64,000 bases of DNA from Spirometra erinaceieuropaei (lineage: Eukaryota > Platyhelminthes > Cestoda > Diphyllobothriidea > Diphyllobothriidae). This document shows positions 12,256-23,102 of this stretch, piece after piece. The DNA lies in contig CACRXP010000863.1 in the NCBI GenBank assembly GCA_902702965.1, positions 140,306 to 204,305 on the forward strand, written 5' to 3'. Positions within the stretch are counted from its first letter, which is position 1. Each line of letters opens with the position of its first letter. The translations under genes and the position numbers were made by a program. Below the pieces are notes generated by a model. It was not told where the DNA came from. It worked only from the letters and a program-made list of their open reading frames with translations, and searched no databases.

Positions 12256-12839
12256 CAAATAAACTTACTGTCCCAGTGATCGTGCCTTTGCCTTCTTTTA
12301 AACAAGAACCTGGGATGCGCATATTCTCTTCCATTCGTGAGTTCATAAAATATTGCAATGGATGCGGACTATGCTTTTCATCTCATGAAAAGCATTGGCA
12401 AACGGACGTGCCCGATGCTGTATGAATGGGCATTGCACGGTCTTAAAAATCTCATAATTGCAACCTTTTTCAAAGACTAAAGATACCCTTTCTTCAGGCA
12501 AAAAAAATGTAAAGGCAACGTGATTATCCACCAAACGCCTAAAAGAAAGCACATCTTTTTGCATGTTTTCTACAAAATATATTTGAATTTACAATACCAT
12601 CAAAAATCAATGTGAAACATGCATGCTACTTAAGTAGTCATTTCTTATCCAGCGTGTTCTCTACAAGAGGTCAAAAGGATGCACATGCAAAAGCCGACAT
12701 CCTTTCAAGCACGAAACAATATAGAATTATGCCACATAATAGTCCATATTGTAACCGTACCTAAGTAATCCTGCCTAATCAAAAACGCATTTCAGAATTT
12801 CAGCCAACATTTCATGAGATAGGTCACTCAGTGTATGTA

Positions 12840-14880
12840 GACACTTTCCTCTAAGATTATGCACATATACCTCAAGGTTGCCATCGATGGCGGCAGCCAG
12901 CAAAGTGGCTGTGCGTAAAGCGAGCTGTATGAACTTGTTACTCTTGCAGGTCAAGCAGTAAGGACGTTTGACTTAAAATGCTTAATGACCAGCTAAACGC
13001 ATGCCCAAAACCAAGCCGTTGTAGCATCTTGAATGAAGATGTCCCTGGTTGATGAAGATTACGAAACCAGAAATTATCAGTGATGCGGTGTCCCTAGTCT
13101 ACTTCGGTATTCCAAGAAGCTCTTTGCACACCTGGTCGATGCTCAGAAAATGCAATCAAAGCTTTATCTCAATCAGAAACTATTCTACGTTTCTTATGGA
13201 TTCTCATAAGTTTTATTGGCAAACCACTGTAATCTGCACCCTTCCCCGCATATCAGTTGCCTTTACACTGATGTTGAGAGTGTTGTATTCAGGAAGGGTA
13301 AGGGTAATACGGAGATATCTGTTAACGTTTCCGATTAACTCGTTATCTTCATGTAGTTTTCTCCTTTGTGATCCTAATAACGAGTGACCTCTACTGATTG
13401 CAATAACTGTTCCAATGATGACAACTATCCGGGTCTGGCATTGTAACCTTAAATCAGTGCCCAGTTTCCAATTGAACCTGGGAGTTTGTTTTGGCATTTT
13501 TTTCGGAAAGAAGGCATTTATTCCATTCGGGACCATGGATAACGCCCGTGCCACTCCTGTTATTTAGGCGCTTCTGGTCCAAACAATGTTTGACTGAATA
13601 CGAAAGGTAAGATAAATATCAATGAGAATTTCCGTGCGAAAACTGGATGTTGCAGAGTTTTCTTCTGGTACCCTTAAGAGGAGTTTGTTTGCCCCAGCTG
13701 GCAACCGCAGGAAAAAGGAAGGCTTCCTTTAGCGCCGTTATAGAACATAAGTTTGGTCCAATGTCTACCCACTCCCTTACAGGTTCGCATCCCGTAGAAA
13801 AGTTTCCAAACCATCCGTCATCCGACAGAAATTACCATCAGAATCAAGTAACAAAAGTTCTGAACATGTTTAAGGGTGGAAGGCAACCATATGGAATGCC
13901 CGATTAAGATATGTTTATAAAATACAAAGTTTACATAAACAGGTTACTGCCATGTTGTCAGTAACACGTATTTTGCGGAATACCGTAATGACAATGAGGA
14001 ACAGAAAGCCGGGTACAATCAGGTGTCGAAGATACCGTGAAATATGAAATAATAGTCATCCGCGTTAAAGATCGTCATGGTGTCAAATGAGCGCGTTTCT
14101 TAAACAAATCTATTGAGCTGATCACAACGGAGCACAACTCAAAGGCACTACACACTGGCTTTCTCGTACGCAGTGATCATCTTCTTAGTCATCTGTGGAA
14201 CTGCCACGCGGATAAAACTCCTAAAAATCACAGATTTTCAGGATTTGCGTAAACAGCACCATGCCTCCACTCTGCAATTGACTGTTTTTTTAGAGTTGTT
14301 TATAGAAAGAGAGGAATATTTTGGGCTTAAGACGTTCCTACCTTAACACGGGGTTACTGAAGTAATCTAGCATTTACAAAAGATTGCTAACTAACGGGCA
14401 AACGGGCTCAAATGAATGGACCAAAGTTTTGACATAATATGCGATGGGAAAGGTAAAACAAACGTTGAAATTACTTTTACGCTTTTGAAAAATACTAGCT
14501 CTTTAGAAAGACGAAAAATTCCGAAAACCAAGTTACTCCCCAGCCTCCAGTAAACATATGAAATCCAACAAGTCTGATGTAGAAAGCTGACTACCTAGGC
14601 AGGATTTCCTAAGTAATCCATTTAAACGCACAAGGTGACTAAAAGTCTCACTTCATTAATAGGTATTTTGGCAGATTTTAAAATCAAGTATGGTAGTTAA
14701 TCAACAGCTTGCAGTTTGAGTGTAACTTCCATGAAGGATTCACGAGGTTTGGCTGTATTTTATCCGTTTTGCATCGTCTGAGATGTGGATGACTAAGACA
14801 AAAAGTCTTTGCTTGATTGTGCCAATAAAGACGTCACTGGAATTAAATTTTCAACATAGTCCCATGGTGATTAGTCGGTC
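12840..14880. other. No recognisable gene
   Basis: About 2 kb without repeats I can match elsewhere in the window. The longest frames (near 13049-13554 and 13647-13907) are about 110 codons or less, overlap on opposite strands and have no recognisable domain. An intron or ordinary intergenic DNA cannot be distinguished. Confidence 0.35.
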
Positions 14881-14898
14881 GTTTGGCTATTGCTACTA

Positions 14899-15055
14899 TC
14901 TCTGACGATGGATTCATACGCGTGTTCGAAGGCTCAGAACAATAACCAGACTGTTCCGCTACTCGACCAGCTTCTTCTTTTGGAACTCGGACTTTTGCCT
15001 CCTCCACGAAGTTTAAATACACTTGACAGTTACAGACGTAAAAATGCCATTGCAC
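14899..15055 (+). mobile_element. PLE 3'-end fragment with degenerate hammerhead-like motif
   Basis: CTGACGA at 14902-14908 is followed by GGATTC, a loop, GTTCGAAGG, CTCAGAACAATAA and 'gctcgaccagcttcttctt'. It belongs with the 33942-34020 end (CTGACGA..GAAAGCTCAGG). Stem II is poorly paired, so the motif is probably decayed. Confidence 0.5.
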
Positions 15056-15084
15056 AGAGCAGCATTACCCCGGTTTTGTAACCG

Positions 15085-15222
15085 TCATCACCCAGCCATA
15101 ACCAACCCTGAGCTATGCAACTCCAGAGGCTTGAAATCGCGACCTGTTGATTAGAAGTGAAACGCACCAGCCATTGAACCACGAAATCCTAGTCCTGTCG
15201 GATGCGATCGGGTATGTTAACA
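15085..15222 (-). repeat. tRNA-derived SINE, minus strand
   Basis: The reverse complement runs 'acccgatcgcatcc', 'cgtggttcaatggctgg' (A-box-like), 'cacttctaatcaacaggtcg' and 'gatttcaagcc' (eroded B box). It is the same order as in the 51571 copy. Confidence 0.55.
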
Positions 15223-15384
15223 GTGGTAGAGGGGCGCGCATCGATAGCTTTACGGAATCCACTCGTACCGTTCTGCCTTAGCGCACCCACCTGGGCTCCC
15301 AACCCCCCCCCCTCCCAGCAGCCTCACAACGGTGCATTTCAGGAATTTATATTTTCTAAAAAGGAAACTAAGTAACCCCCACCT

Positions 15385-15455
15385 AGGGGTTAGCTATGGC
15401 TGGCTGATGACGGCTAACAGGCCAGAAATGACCATTTCAATCCCCCTGTGGCTGC
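15385..15455 (+). repeat. SINE tail fragment
   Basis: Reads 'ttagctatggctggctgatg', 'gccagaaatgaccatttcaa' and 'tccccctgtgg', the tail of the SINE family. It directly precedes the PLE at 15546. Confidence 0.5.
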
Positions 15456-15545
15456 TGGCGGGGCTCGAGGGCGAGCCCCAATACACATACGATGCAAGTA
15501 CTGAACTTCAACAGCAACCACCCAATCAGCCACAAACGCAGTTGT

Positions 15546-16322
15546 GTAAGGACGCTCTATCGGCGTGTCAAAACGCACTACAGAGGGCCGGAAGACAAGA
15601 TTGCTGAACTAAAATAACTCCGACGGGTATTCAGAGCCAATGGCTACCCGCGCAACTTCGTCAACCGGTGCATATGCAAAAGAGACGAAAGACCTAACCG
15701 CACGGACACCACATTTTGGCGAGCACTTCCGTATGTCAAAAACGTTTCGGAAGCTGTTGGCCACCTTCTCGCACCACTTGGGGTTGGAGTTGCACACAGG
15801 CCGGAGGCAACCATTGGGCGTCTGGTAATGAAACCGAAAGACCCACTGCCACGGCAAGGAACGTCTGGAGTCGTTTATCGGATCTGGTGTAGTTGCGGGC
15901 AAAGCAACTATACCGGAGAAACCGGAAGATAGCTCCGAACGCGAATGGCCGAACACGCTGCAACGGTGCGCAGAAATGACGCTAGCTCTCAAGTTGCGGC
16001 TCATTCGACGGGTTCCGGCCACACATTCAAATCTGACGAGGCTGAAATTCTCGCAAGAGGTGACAACCGCGTGAGCCGGGAGCTGCTTGAGTCATGGTTT
16101 ACTGGCCCCAGTCTATTAACAAGTGCACACTCCGTGCTGAGACTTCGTCTAGGCGGAGTAATTGGCCACGCGGGGAGCGCACAGGTGAACACTCTTCCCA
16201 ACACCCGGGTCAGGGCGTCAGATGGTCGAGCCATCATCACACCAACATCCAACGCACGTGATGAAATTGCAGCAATTAACGACGCGAACGTCGGTCAACA
16301 CGCCACGTGCAACGATCCCTGA
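15546..16322 (+). pseudogene. PLE C-terminal linker plus GIY-YIG endonuclease, two in-frame stops
   Basis: A single frame runs across the interval with stops at 15615-15617 (TAA) and 15930-15932 (TAG). It reads RTLYRRVKTH, RRVFRANGYPRNFVNRC, FWRALPYVKNVSEAV, LGVGVAHRPEATI, the GIY-YIG core YRIWCSCGQSNYTGETGR, then RTRMAEHAATVRRNDASS, HSTGSGHTFKSDEAEIL and SRELLESWF. The second stop lies right after the TGETGR motif, as in the sister copy at 11401 where the break is a few residues later. The reverse transcriptase is missing. Confidence 0.8.
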
Positions 16323-16383
16323 TGAAGGGGGGGGGGGGAACGGTGACTATTCATAGGTATGCGGTAGCATGGCTACTGCATCC

Positions 16384-16391
16384 TATAAATA
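16384..16391 (+). promoter_or_regulatory. TATA-box-like site in the PLE terminal repeat
   Basis: TATAAATA lies about 50 bases upstream of the hammerhead-like motif. The same spaced TATAAATA recurs upstream of the motif at 32761 and 59637, and in reverse complement near 21056, 27148, 35226 and 44743. This suggests a conserved promoter of the terminal repeat (inference). Confidence 0.45.
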
Positions 16392-16430
16392 CTGTAGCCG
16401 CATATGCATGAACCACCCTTATCTGCTTTT

Positions 16431-16474
16431 GTCTCTGATGATGGATTCGAGCAGGAATCCGAAACGTCAGGCTA
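16431..16474 (+). ncRNA. Hammerhead-ribozyme-like motif (PLE lineage I type sequence)
   Basis: CTGATGA 16435-16441, U, stem II GGATTC 16443-16448 and GAATCC 16455-16460 around loop GAGCAG, then GAAAC 16461-16465, GTC and AGGCTAATAAA. Helix I may form from GUCU/AGGC. Helix III has essentially no loop, as reported for PLE hammerheads that act as dimers. There is one unpaired U between the core and stem II. Confidence 0.65.
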
Positions 16475-16624
16475 ATAAAGCTCTTGTCCCGGCGATTGTG
16501 TCTCCTTCTTCAAGACTACTTCCTGCGACTCGTCTCTTCGCTTCTCTTAACAATGGGAGGAGTGAGTCACGCAACGGGATGGGTGTGCGCCCCTCTACCA
16601 TACCACTTTGTATAAATTAGGGGA

Positions 16625-17830
16625 ACTTTCCTTCCGTCAACTGTCTTTATAGTTATTTCTGATGTTGGATCATGATGAGATTCAGATCGTCATTGAAGTA
16701 GCAGTGAATACTTTTTAATTCTCAGTGTGTTAAACTGACTGCCAATAGAGGCTGGTTCTGCTCTATCTGCTTATCAAAAACTTCAAAATGAAAAAATTTG
16801 GACGCATTTTCCGAAGTAGGGAGTTCTTGCAGACGATCGTTTTGAAAATATTTTTCGATTCACCCACCCAAGAAACTTCATGGCCGGGAAAAATGGATAT
16901 CCAAAAAAAAATCGGCGAAATGTCTGTCTAGCATCAATTAAAAACCTCCTCTACTAACTTGTCTCTTTAAAAAGTGCCTTTGTTTGCGTAGTTCGCTTAA
17001 AGATGCCTGTGTACTTACCTTTCCGTCCAGATTAAACCAAGTTTAGAATTAGGTCTTTTGATCGGCGTTTTCACTTCCCTAAAAATTAATGATAATTTTT
17101 TCCTGCTGCAAATGAGAAAACACCCTCTTCCCTTTATTTTGGAACTCATTTTGCTATGTTTGCTTGCTTTTAGGCTTCATTCTGAGATTGCAAATGCATA
17201 ACAGTGGAGTCTTATAACTACCAGGATACTGTGAACACTGTTGGTCTTCTGTCCGCTTCGTTTCTATATCATACAATAGCTGGAACTAGTTCATGCAAAA
17301 AGTACTATACTTCTGTTTAAAAGTCTGCATAATTATTTTGTGGGGAATCTTTTTGCAATATTTTATAAGATTTTCTAAGTGGCAGAATAATGTCAAAATG
17401 TTTCAACAAAGGACTGACTGCAGACGTTACTATTGTGTTTTAGGGCATAGAATCACACAGATTTGCAAATTTTACCTTTCAAAAATTGACAAAACACGTG
17501 ATTTTTAAAAAAACCTGATTTCGTAGATCTTGTTTCATGTGATTTACGGGGTTAAAAAATCAATTTTCCAGTGCGGCGAGTTTAATTTGATAAACCTCTC
17601 GAGAGTAGCTCACTCTATTCGCAAAGAAAAATCCGTGTTGTTGCGGCGAAATGTTACGCGACCTCGATTTTCGTTCGAAGGACCTCACTTAACTGTCAGT
17701 AGACTGTGAATCGTGTCATATCGGGATTTATCTTGGCATACATTTGCAAGCTGCTGCAGAAATTGCACTGCCAACAACGACTACTTCCCACGACCTCACA
17801 CCTTAACTCAAAACCCCGTATTTTGTGAAA
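16625..17830. other. AT-rich sequence, no gene; includes diverged repeat G
   Basis: No coding signal. The part at about 17400-17600 resembles 60990-61190: 'cagatttgc', 'aaaatcaattttc', 'cagtgc' and similar spacing. That match is diverged and needs an alignment. Confidence 0.35.
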
Positions 17831-17832
17831 TT

Positions 17833-17935
17833 TGCTTTTTGTTTATTGTTTAATTACTAATCTTCTTTCCGCTGTCGTAAAACAGCGTAGGATAAGACTT
17901 TCGGCATAAATCCAGGCAATTTCTGTGGTTTCTTT
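17833..17935 (+). repeat. Degenerate fragment of the 381-bp MITE
   Basis: Shares 'tttttgtttattgttt', 'ataagactttcggca' and 'aatttctgtg' with 38540-38630 in the same order. Ends are lost. Confidence 0.35.
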
Positions 17936-18544
17936 CATCCTTTCAACTGACTGTTAAGCGCGCCGTCCCACTCATAAAAAACTCCAGTAACCCAAAAACC
18001 CCGTATAGCGCGATCCATAGTCTACTGACAGGTAAGTGGGGTCCTTCTCTATACCTTTGCCGCATTGTGACTGACAAACTACTTACAGTTATGTTAATCA
18101 TGTTAAAAGGGTATTTTCCGGAATAGCCTAGCCGAGTAAGTAACCGGTGCAGGACTCTAGTTGCCAACAATTGATAGTCTCAATTTCTTTTACCAAATTT
18201 TATGATTGAGGTCACATACCCTAACTTACAAAAGCTAATTTTAGAATTTTTTCCGAGCACCACTTGAGCCTCTTGTTGAAACAGTAAGTAACATTCCATT
18301 CTTTGAAATGACACGAAACAAACTTTGGCTGTGCCATAAAATTTGAGTACGCAGACTTTGATTCTTCATATTCAGGAATAAGTAAGGGCTTTTGAAAAAA
18401 TAAACACTCATTAAACCCAAGGTCATCCATGTCTTCGGCCTCAGCATGCAAGATGGTGGAGGTTCCGACAAAATGAGCAACAAATGCGGCATTTCGCCCT
18501 TGAATTCACAAAAACAGCAAATATCGATGCAAAGTATATACGGC

Positions 18545-18905
18545 AACGGTAGAGAGTAAGACCCATAACTAATTTGAGCTAGCCTGTGTACCGTATCATA
18601 GGTTAAATAGTGGAGAGTACTTAGGCCAAGAAGACAATAGACAAATTTCCGTCAAAAGCCCTGGAATACGCTGTCATTTGGCAAAGACAGTAAGCGCGAG
18701 AGTTAAAAACAAACAAGAAGAAAATATTCAAGAAATATCAGACTTCCAGGAAAGCGCCGCTGAAAAGTTTACATTTAATCAGGAAGGGAAGGAAATGGCA
18801 AACAATTGGAATGGTATATAATAAGTAACGTTTTCAGCCACACTGAATTTTAGGGTATATTTTCCGGGTTATCCTCTACTTTCGGATCCTACACCCCCAT
18901 CTTTG
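18545..18905 (-). mobile_element. MITE, second copy (cf. 38357-38737)
   Basis: In reverse complement it follows the 38357 copy from 'gtgtaggatcc' through 'accctaaaattcagtg', 'cctgattaaatgtaaac', 'tttgccaaatgacagcg' to an eroded terminus 'gtcttactctctaccgttg'. It is about 360 bp. No frame is conserved. Confidence 0.6.
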
Positions 18906-18909
18906 TCGA

Positions 18910-20130
18910 ATATATGCTGCTGCTGATGCTACTATTGCATATCGTCGTCTTTTCGAATGAATATTTTTCAAGTTGCGATGCAGGTGTTCAGTCAAAGACA
19001 GGTCTGGTCTGGTCTTTCTCGACACAGTGGCACATGCTGTCTCACTTAGGTAGGCTCGCTACCTGGAGCACTTTGAAGGACCCTTGCTTGTGTTTCACAA
19101 TTATTTGCTACAGATGCTACATATTGTCATCTGTTTAAATGTGTTTTTCAAGTTTTCATGCCGGCATTCAGTTACTTTACAATTATTTGCGTATACAGCG
19201 AGCAAAAGTAACCTTTTGTTATCTCTTCACTCGAATCGAAATACAGAAGTCGGCACAATTTACTAGTTTTTGTAATGTTTGGTAATCAGGCCAATACTGA
19301 GCATGATTTTGCGAAGAAGCAGGCCAAAAACAGAGAAAAATGTACTGTCACTCAGAAGACAGTGAAATCAGTCAGTCAGTATCAGTCAGTATATTTGGAG
19401 TAAATGACAGAAGCCCTGAAAACTCCATTTAGAAGGCACAGATGTAAGGGAAAATAGTTAAAATGCACAACTTTTGCTTGCAGTTTTGGTAAGAAGAATT
19501 CATAAACCTAACAATGGAACACAAATTCGAAAGGAGTATGGTATTCGCGAAATAATTGCGAAAAATTTTGTTCACCGCATTCGGACTGTGAAAATTGCCA
19601 TCTGAGTTAAGTTTGACGCACAAAAAATGATCTGTTGAAATCATGTTAGTAGTATATTAATAGACATTTCAGTAATCCGCTAGATCAGGCTTCGGCAGTT
19701 GGGGTTGCCTTTCAGCAGGTGAGTTTCTAGTTGTCTCTTGAACACGCTCACAGTAGGACAATTAACAATATACTCCGGCAAAGAGTTCCATTGGCGAATG
19801 ACCCTATTTCATAGGCTTCTGAATACTAATGGGAAATATCAAGGCCTTTCCGACAATAATATGCTTTCTCAAACTAAAGATTGCGATGGGGTGGGATGTG
19901 CTATTAGAATTTCACTGGCTATCATGAATAAACTCTAAGAATGGATCAACATTATGTGCCAAATTTGTCATAAAGATGTCATCAGTAAATTGAAAGAATT
20001 GCTCAAACATGGGGTTGTTCGTGGGGTATTTAGCAGTCAGTGGATGGCTCATTAGGAGAAGCTGTCGCAAATCAAACAAGCTTCTACCTCTTGTCAGTCG
20101 AAATTTTTTGTGGGACTGAGCAGATCAGTA
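18910..20130. other. AT-rich sequence, no recognisable gene
   Basis: Short frames only. A short 'cagtcagtatcagtcagtat' direct repeat occurs at about 19370. No match to the repeat families of the window. Confidence 0.35.
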
Positions 20131-20136
20131 CACGTG

Positions 20137-20690
20137 CAGAAGGTAACTAACTTATGGAATGTCCGCCGAATTGCAAAATGCGTTTTCGTTTCGAAAAGAT
20201 CAATTAAGTAGGGTCGTAAAACTAATAAGTCTGCAATAGAATTTTATAATAATTCAGTCACCTCGGGATGCCGCCTTTCGAACGAACTTCCTTCCGGATG
20301 CATGCGAAAACTACACCCTGTAGAAATGACTACTTATGTCGCATGATTTTTTCTTATTAGTTTTCGATGCCCCTAAATGTCCAATTATATTTCATAGAAA
20401 ACATACATAAAAATATTCATTCCTTTGCTCCTTCAATAGATAATTACGTCTTCTTCTAATTTTATACTCGAAAGAGGAACATAATTCGGTTTTAAAAATG
20501 TTCTAAAATACCGTGAAATAGCCGTTCATAAATCGTCGTATCTCTGCATTTACCAATATGACTTGTAAGGTTAACAATATGGATCAAATCCAATGTTAAA
20601 TTTTATGCACCCTATATGGTCCCCCTTTATTACCGTAGAGAAATGTGTGGTTTTCCGTACGTGGAAATCACATGGCATGAAATTGTCTGC
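20137..20690 (+). mobile_element. Tc1/mariner-like element, right half missing
   Basis: Eroded left terminus 'gcagaaggtaactaac' and full left arm, then core 'aatagccgttcataaatcg' to 'cgtggaaatcacatggcatg', where it is cut and joined to the 98-bp repeat at 20693. Confidence 0.6.
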
Positions 20691-20692
20691 CA

Positions 20693-20790
20693 GGAGGACA
20701 AATTTGGCATTGGTTCCTGTGTGTCGATCAACTGACGCGAACAAATCGAGTCCGCAATGAAATAACAAATACTCGGTACGCTGTTATTCC
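20693..20790 (+). repeat. 98-bp dispersed repeat, copy 1
   Basis: Shares 'ggcattggttcctgtgtgtc', 'acaaatcgagtcc' and 'aacaaatactcggtacgctg' with 24350-24453. It lies exactly between two DNA-element fragments. Confidence 0.65.
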
Positions 20791-20970
20791 TGTAATAATG
20801 ACTACTTAAGTAGCATGCAGTTTTCTCACTGATTTGTATGCCCTAAAAAATTAGTTATATTTCATGGAAAACATGCATAATAATATTCACCCTGCCAATA
20901 GAAGCGAAGAGACGAGTCCCAGGAAGTAGTCTTGAAGAAGACACGATCGCCGGGACAAGAGCTTTATTAG

Positions 20971-21010
20971 CCTGACGTTTCGGATTCCCGCTCGAATCCA
21001 TCATCAGAGA
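20971..21010 (-). ncRNA. Hammerhead-ribozyme-like motif (left, inverted)
   Basis: Minus strand: CTGATGA, U, GGATTC with loop GAGCGG and GAATCC, GAAAC, GTCAGG, then CTAATAAAGC. The six stem pairs are intact. Confidence 0.6.
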
Positions 21011-21297
21011 CATAAGCAGATAAGGGTAGTTCATGCACATGCGGCTGCAGTATTTATAGGATGCAGTAGTCATGCTACCGCATACCTATGAACATTCACG
21101 GCTCCCCCCTTCATCCGGGATCGTCACACTTGGTGTGATCATTGCTTGATAATTGCTGCAATTTCATCACGTGCATTGGATGTTGGCCTGATGATTGCTC
21201 GACCATCTGATGCACCGACCCCGGTGTTGGGAAAAATGTTCACCTCTGAGCTCCCCGCATGGCTTGTTACTCCGCCTAGGCGAAGTTTCAGCACGGA

Positions 21298-21696
21298 CTA
21301 TGGAATGGGAAGATCGTTGCACTTGTTGATGGACTGGGGGCCATTAAACCATGATTCCAGTAGCTCCCGGCTCACGCGGTTGTCAGCTCTTGCGAGAATT
21401 TCGGCCTCATCGAATTTTAATGTGTGCCCGGATCTCGTCGAATGAGCTACAACTTGAGAGCTGACGTCATTTCTGCGCACCGCTGCCGCGCGCTCGGGCA
21501 TCCGCGCTCGGAGTAGTCTTCCAGTTTCTCCGACGTAGTGGCTTTGTCCGCAACTGCACCAGATCCGATAAACGACTCCAGACGTTTCTAGCCTTGGCAA
21601 TGGGTCTTTCGGTTTCATGACCAGACGCCTGATGGTTGCCTCCGGTCTGTGTGCCACTCCAACCCCAAGTGGTGGAAGAAGGCGGCGGACAACCAC
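21298..21696 (-). pseudogene. GIY-YIG endonuclease domain of PLE
   Basis: Open frame of 132 codons: LPPLGVGVAHRPEATI, MKPKDPLPRLETSGVV, the GIY-YIG core YRIWCSCGQSHYVGETGR, then LLRARMPERAAAVRRND, HSTRSGHTLKFDEAEIL and SRELLESWF. The usual MAEH is MPER here, so the motif His is changed to Arg, which may impair activity. It terminates early at 21298 relative to the tail seen at 27205. The reverse transcriptase is absent. Confidence 0.8.
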
Positions 21697-21711
21697 CCGG
21701 TTCTGCTTTTT

Positions 21712-21753
21712 TGTCTCTGATGATGGATTCGAGTAGGAATCCGAAACGTCAGG
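21712..21753 (+). ncRNA. Hammerhead-ribozyme-like motif (right)
   Basis: CTGATGA, U, GGATTC/GAATCC stem with loop GAGTAG, GAAACGTCAGG, then CCAATAAAGC and 'cccggcgatcgtgtctcc'. Confidence 0.6.
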
Positions 21754-22512
21754 CCAATAAAGCTCTTGTCCCGGCGATCGTGTCTCCTACTTCAATTTTC
21801 ACTTTTTTGCTCGTTAGGCAGAATATCTCCTCTTCTTCCAATTTTATACTCAAAGAAAGGGTATAATTCGGTTTTCAAAAGTTTCAAATTGTGAGATTTT
21901 TTAATACCGTGCAATGGCCATTCATAAATCGTCACGTCTCTGTATTTACCAATGTGGCTTGTAAAGTTAACAATATGGATCAAATCCAGTGCTGAATTTT
22001 ATGAACGTCATATGGGGTCCAATTAAAACCATAGAGAAACGTATGGTGTTCCGTACGCGAAAAATGCATGGCTTTTAGTTTCCAATCCCTGATTCCAAGT
22101 GTAACGCTAGAGCGGGTTCAAAATAAATCAGAAATTATAAAAGTTTTTAAAAACCGAATTATACATTTTCTTTGAGTTTAAGATTGAAGGAAGACGTAAT
22201 TATCTACGAAGTGAGTAAAAGAATGAATATTTTGACGCACGTTTTCTATGAACTATAATTTGACTTTTAGGGGCGTCGATAATCAAGGAAAAAAATTCAT
22301 GCCTCGTAAGTAGTCGTTTTTCACAGAGTGTAGTTTTTGCATGCAGCCGAAAGGAAGTTCATTCGAAAGCCGGCATCCTGAGGTGACTGAAATATTATTG
22401 CATTATGTTTCAGCCTGACCAGTTTTAGAACCCTACTTAATTAATCTTTTGGAACTGAAAACGCACTTCGGAATTTCGGTTGACATTTCATCAGTTAGCC
22501 CACCTACTGTAG

Positions 22513-23100
22513 ACTGACCTAATATCTCCCACCCATCGTCCTTCGGCCATTTCCTTTGAATGACGAAGACAGATGAACGGAATGTTCAAGCTCGCGTGCA
22601 TGCCTTGTTCTACAGACTGTGTTGGTCTACGGTGAAAAATATCAATTTACTCGTCCTTTGGTCTTGCGCAAATTTCACGCTTTCACAAGCGTCTTAGGGC
22701 AGAACGCACCATGTGATAGCAATATTTCTTCTCTTGGATTGTCGTGGCCAAAGCCTACATTTCCTGGCCGAGCTGTGATTGGCTGTGCTTATTGTTGGGG
22801 GTTTCCGCTTTAATGTAAGGTAATTCTGCGCTAAAAACACGTATCATAATGTATACTGTTTGGTAAATTCTCAAATGGCCTCTCGTAAGTAACAGCATGA
22901 ACTTTATACCACTCCACGTTTGGCAGGCAGCAAGCAGCCAGGTTTCCTATAGTTTCCTCTACTTTCCCTTGTTTAGAATATGTGATCTAAGGTTGTGGTC
23001 TATTAATTATGTTAGGATATATTTCTTCCCAAACCAACTGTGATTTGAGGCTTCCAAAGTCCTGGCGGAAATCTACATTTATATGGAATTCCTGTGAACC
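22513..23100. other. No recognisable gene
   Basis: Spacer between DNA elements, with small frames and no repeat match. Confidence 0.35.
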
Positions 23101-23102
23101 TA

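Larger units (their letters stand above)
11303..12339 (+). mobile_element. Penelope-like element, 5'-truncated, with inverted terminal repeats (lineage I)
   Basis: Flanked by a perfect 12-bp target-site duplication AGTTCATAAAAT (11291-11302 and 12340-12351). Both ends carry the same terminal segment of about 90 bp in inverted orientation: a hammerhead-like core, AATAAA and 'cccagtgatcgtgcc'. Between them lies the C-terminal part of the PLE protein. Inverted terminal copies with 5' truncation are typical of PLE insertions. Confidence 0.85.
10793..12833. mobile_element. Tc1/mariner-like element interrupted by a PLE
   Basis: Left end CACTGAGCGACC after TA at 10791-10792; right end GGTCACTCAGTG before TA at 12834-12835. 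The arms match the GAGTGACC subfamily. The core is split at AGTTCATAAAAT by the Penelope-like element at 11303-12339. Without the insertion it would be about 1 kb. This fixes the relative order: the DNA element is older than the PLE insertion. Confidence 0.75.
15546..16560 (+). mobile_element. Penelope-like element, 5'-truncated (lineage I)
   Basis: Contains the protein remnant at 15546-16322, a G run, TATAAATA at 16384-16391, a hammerhead-like motif and the tail 'ctcttgtcccggcgattgtg', then the long-form end 'gcgactcgtctcttcgcttc'. The left boundary is approximate. No inverted left terminal repeat is seen and no target duplication is evident. Confidence 0.75.
20891..21796 (-). mobile_element. 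Penelope-like element, 5'-truncated, inverted terminal repeats (lineage I)
   Basis: Hammerhead-like terminal repeats face outward at both ends (20971-21010 minus, 21712-21753 plus). Inside is a minus-strand GIY-YIG remnant. Flanks give an imperfect 7-bp duplication (tattcac/ttttcac). The left end carries the long form 'gaagcgaagagacgagtccc'. Confidence 0.8.
20800..22508. mobile_element. Tc1/mariner-like element lacking its left terminus, interrupted by a PLE
   Basis: Starts inside the left arm at 'atgactacttaagtagcatg'. It is split by the PLE at 20891-21796 and resumes at 'tttttgctcgttaggcag'. The right terminus is GTTAGCCCACCTACTG before TA. Confidence 0.65.
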
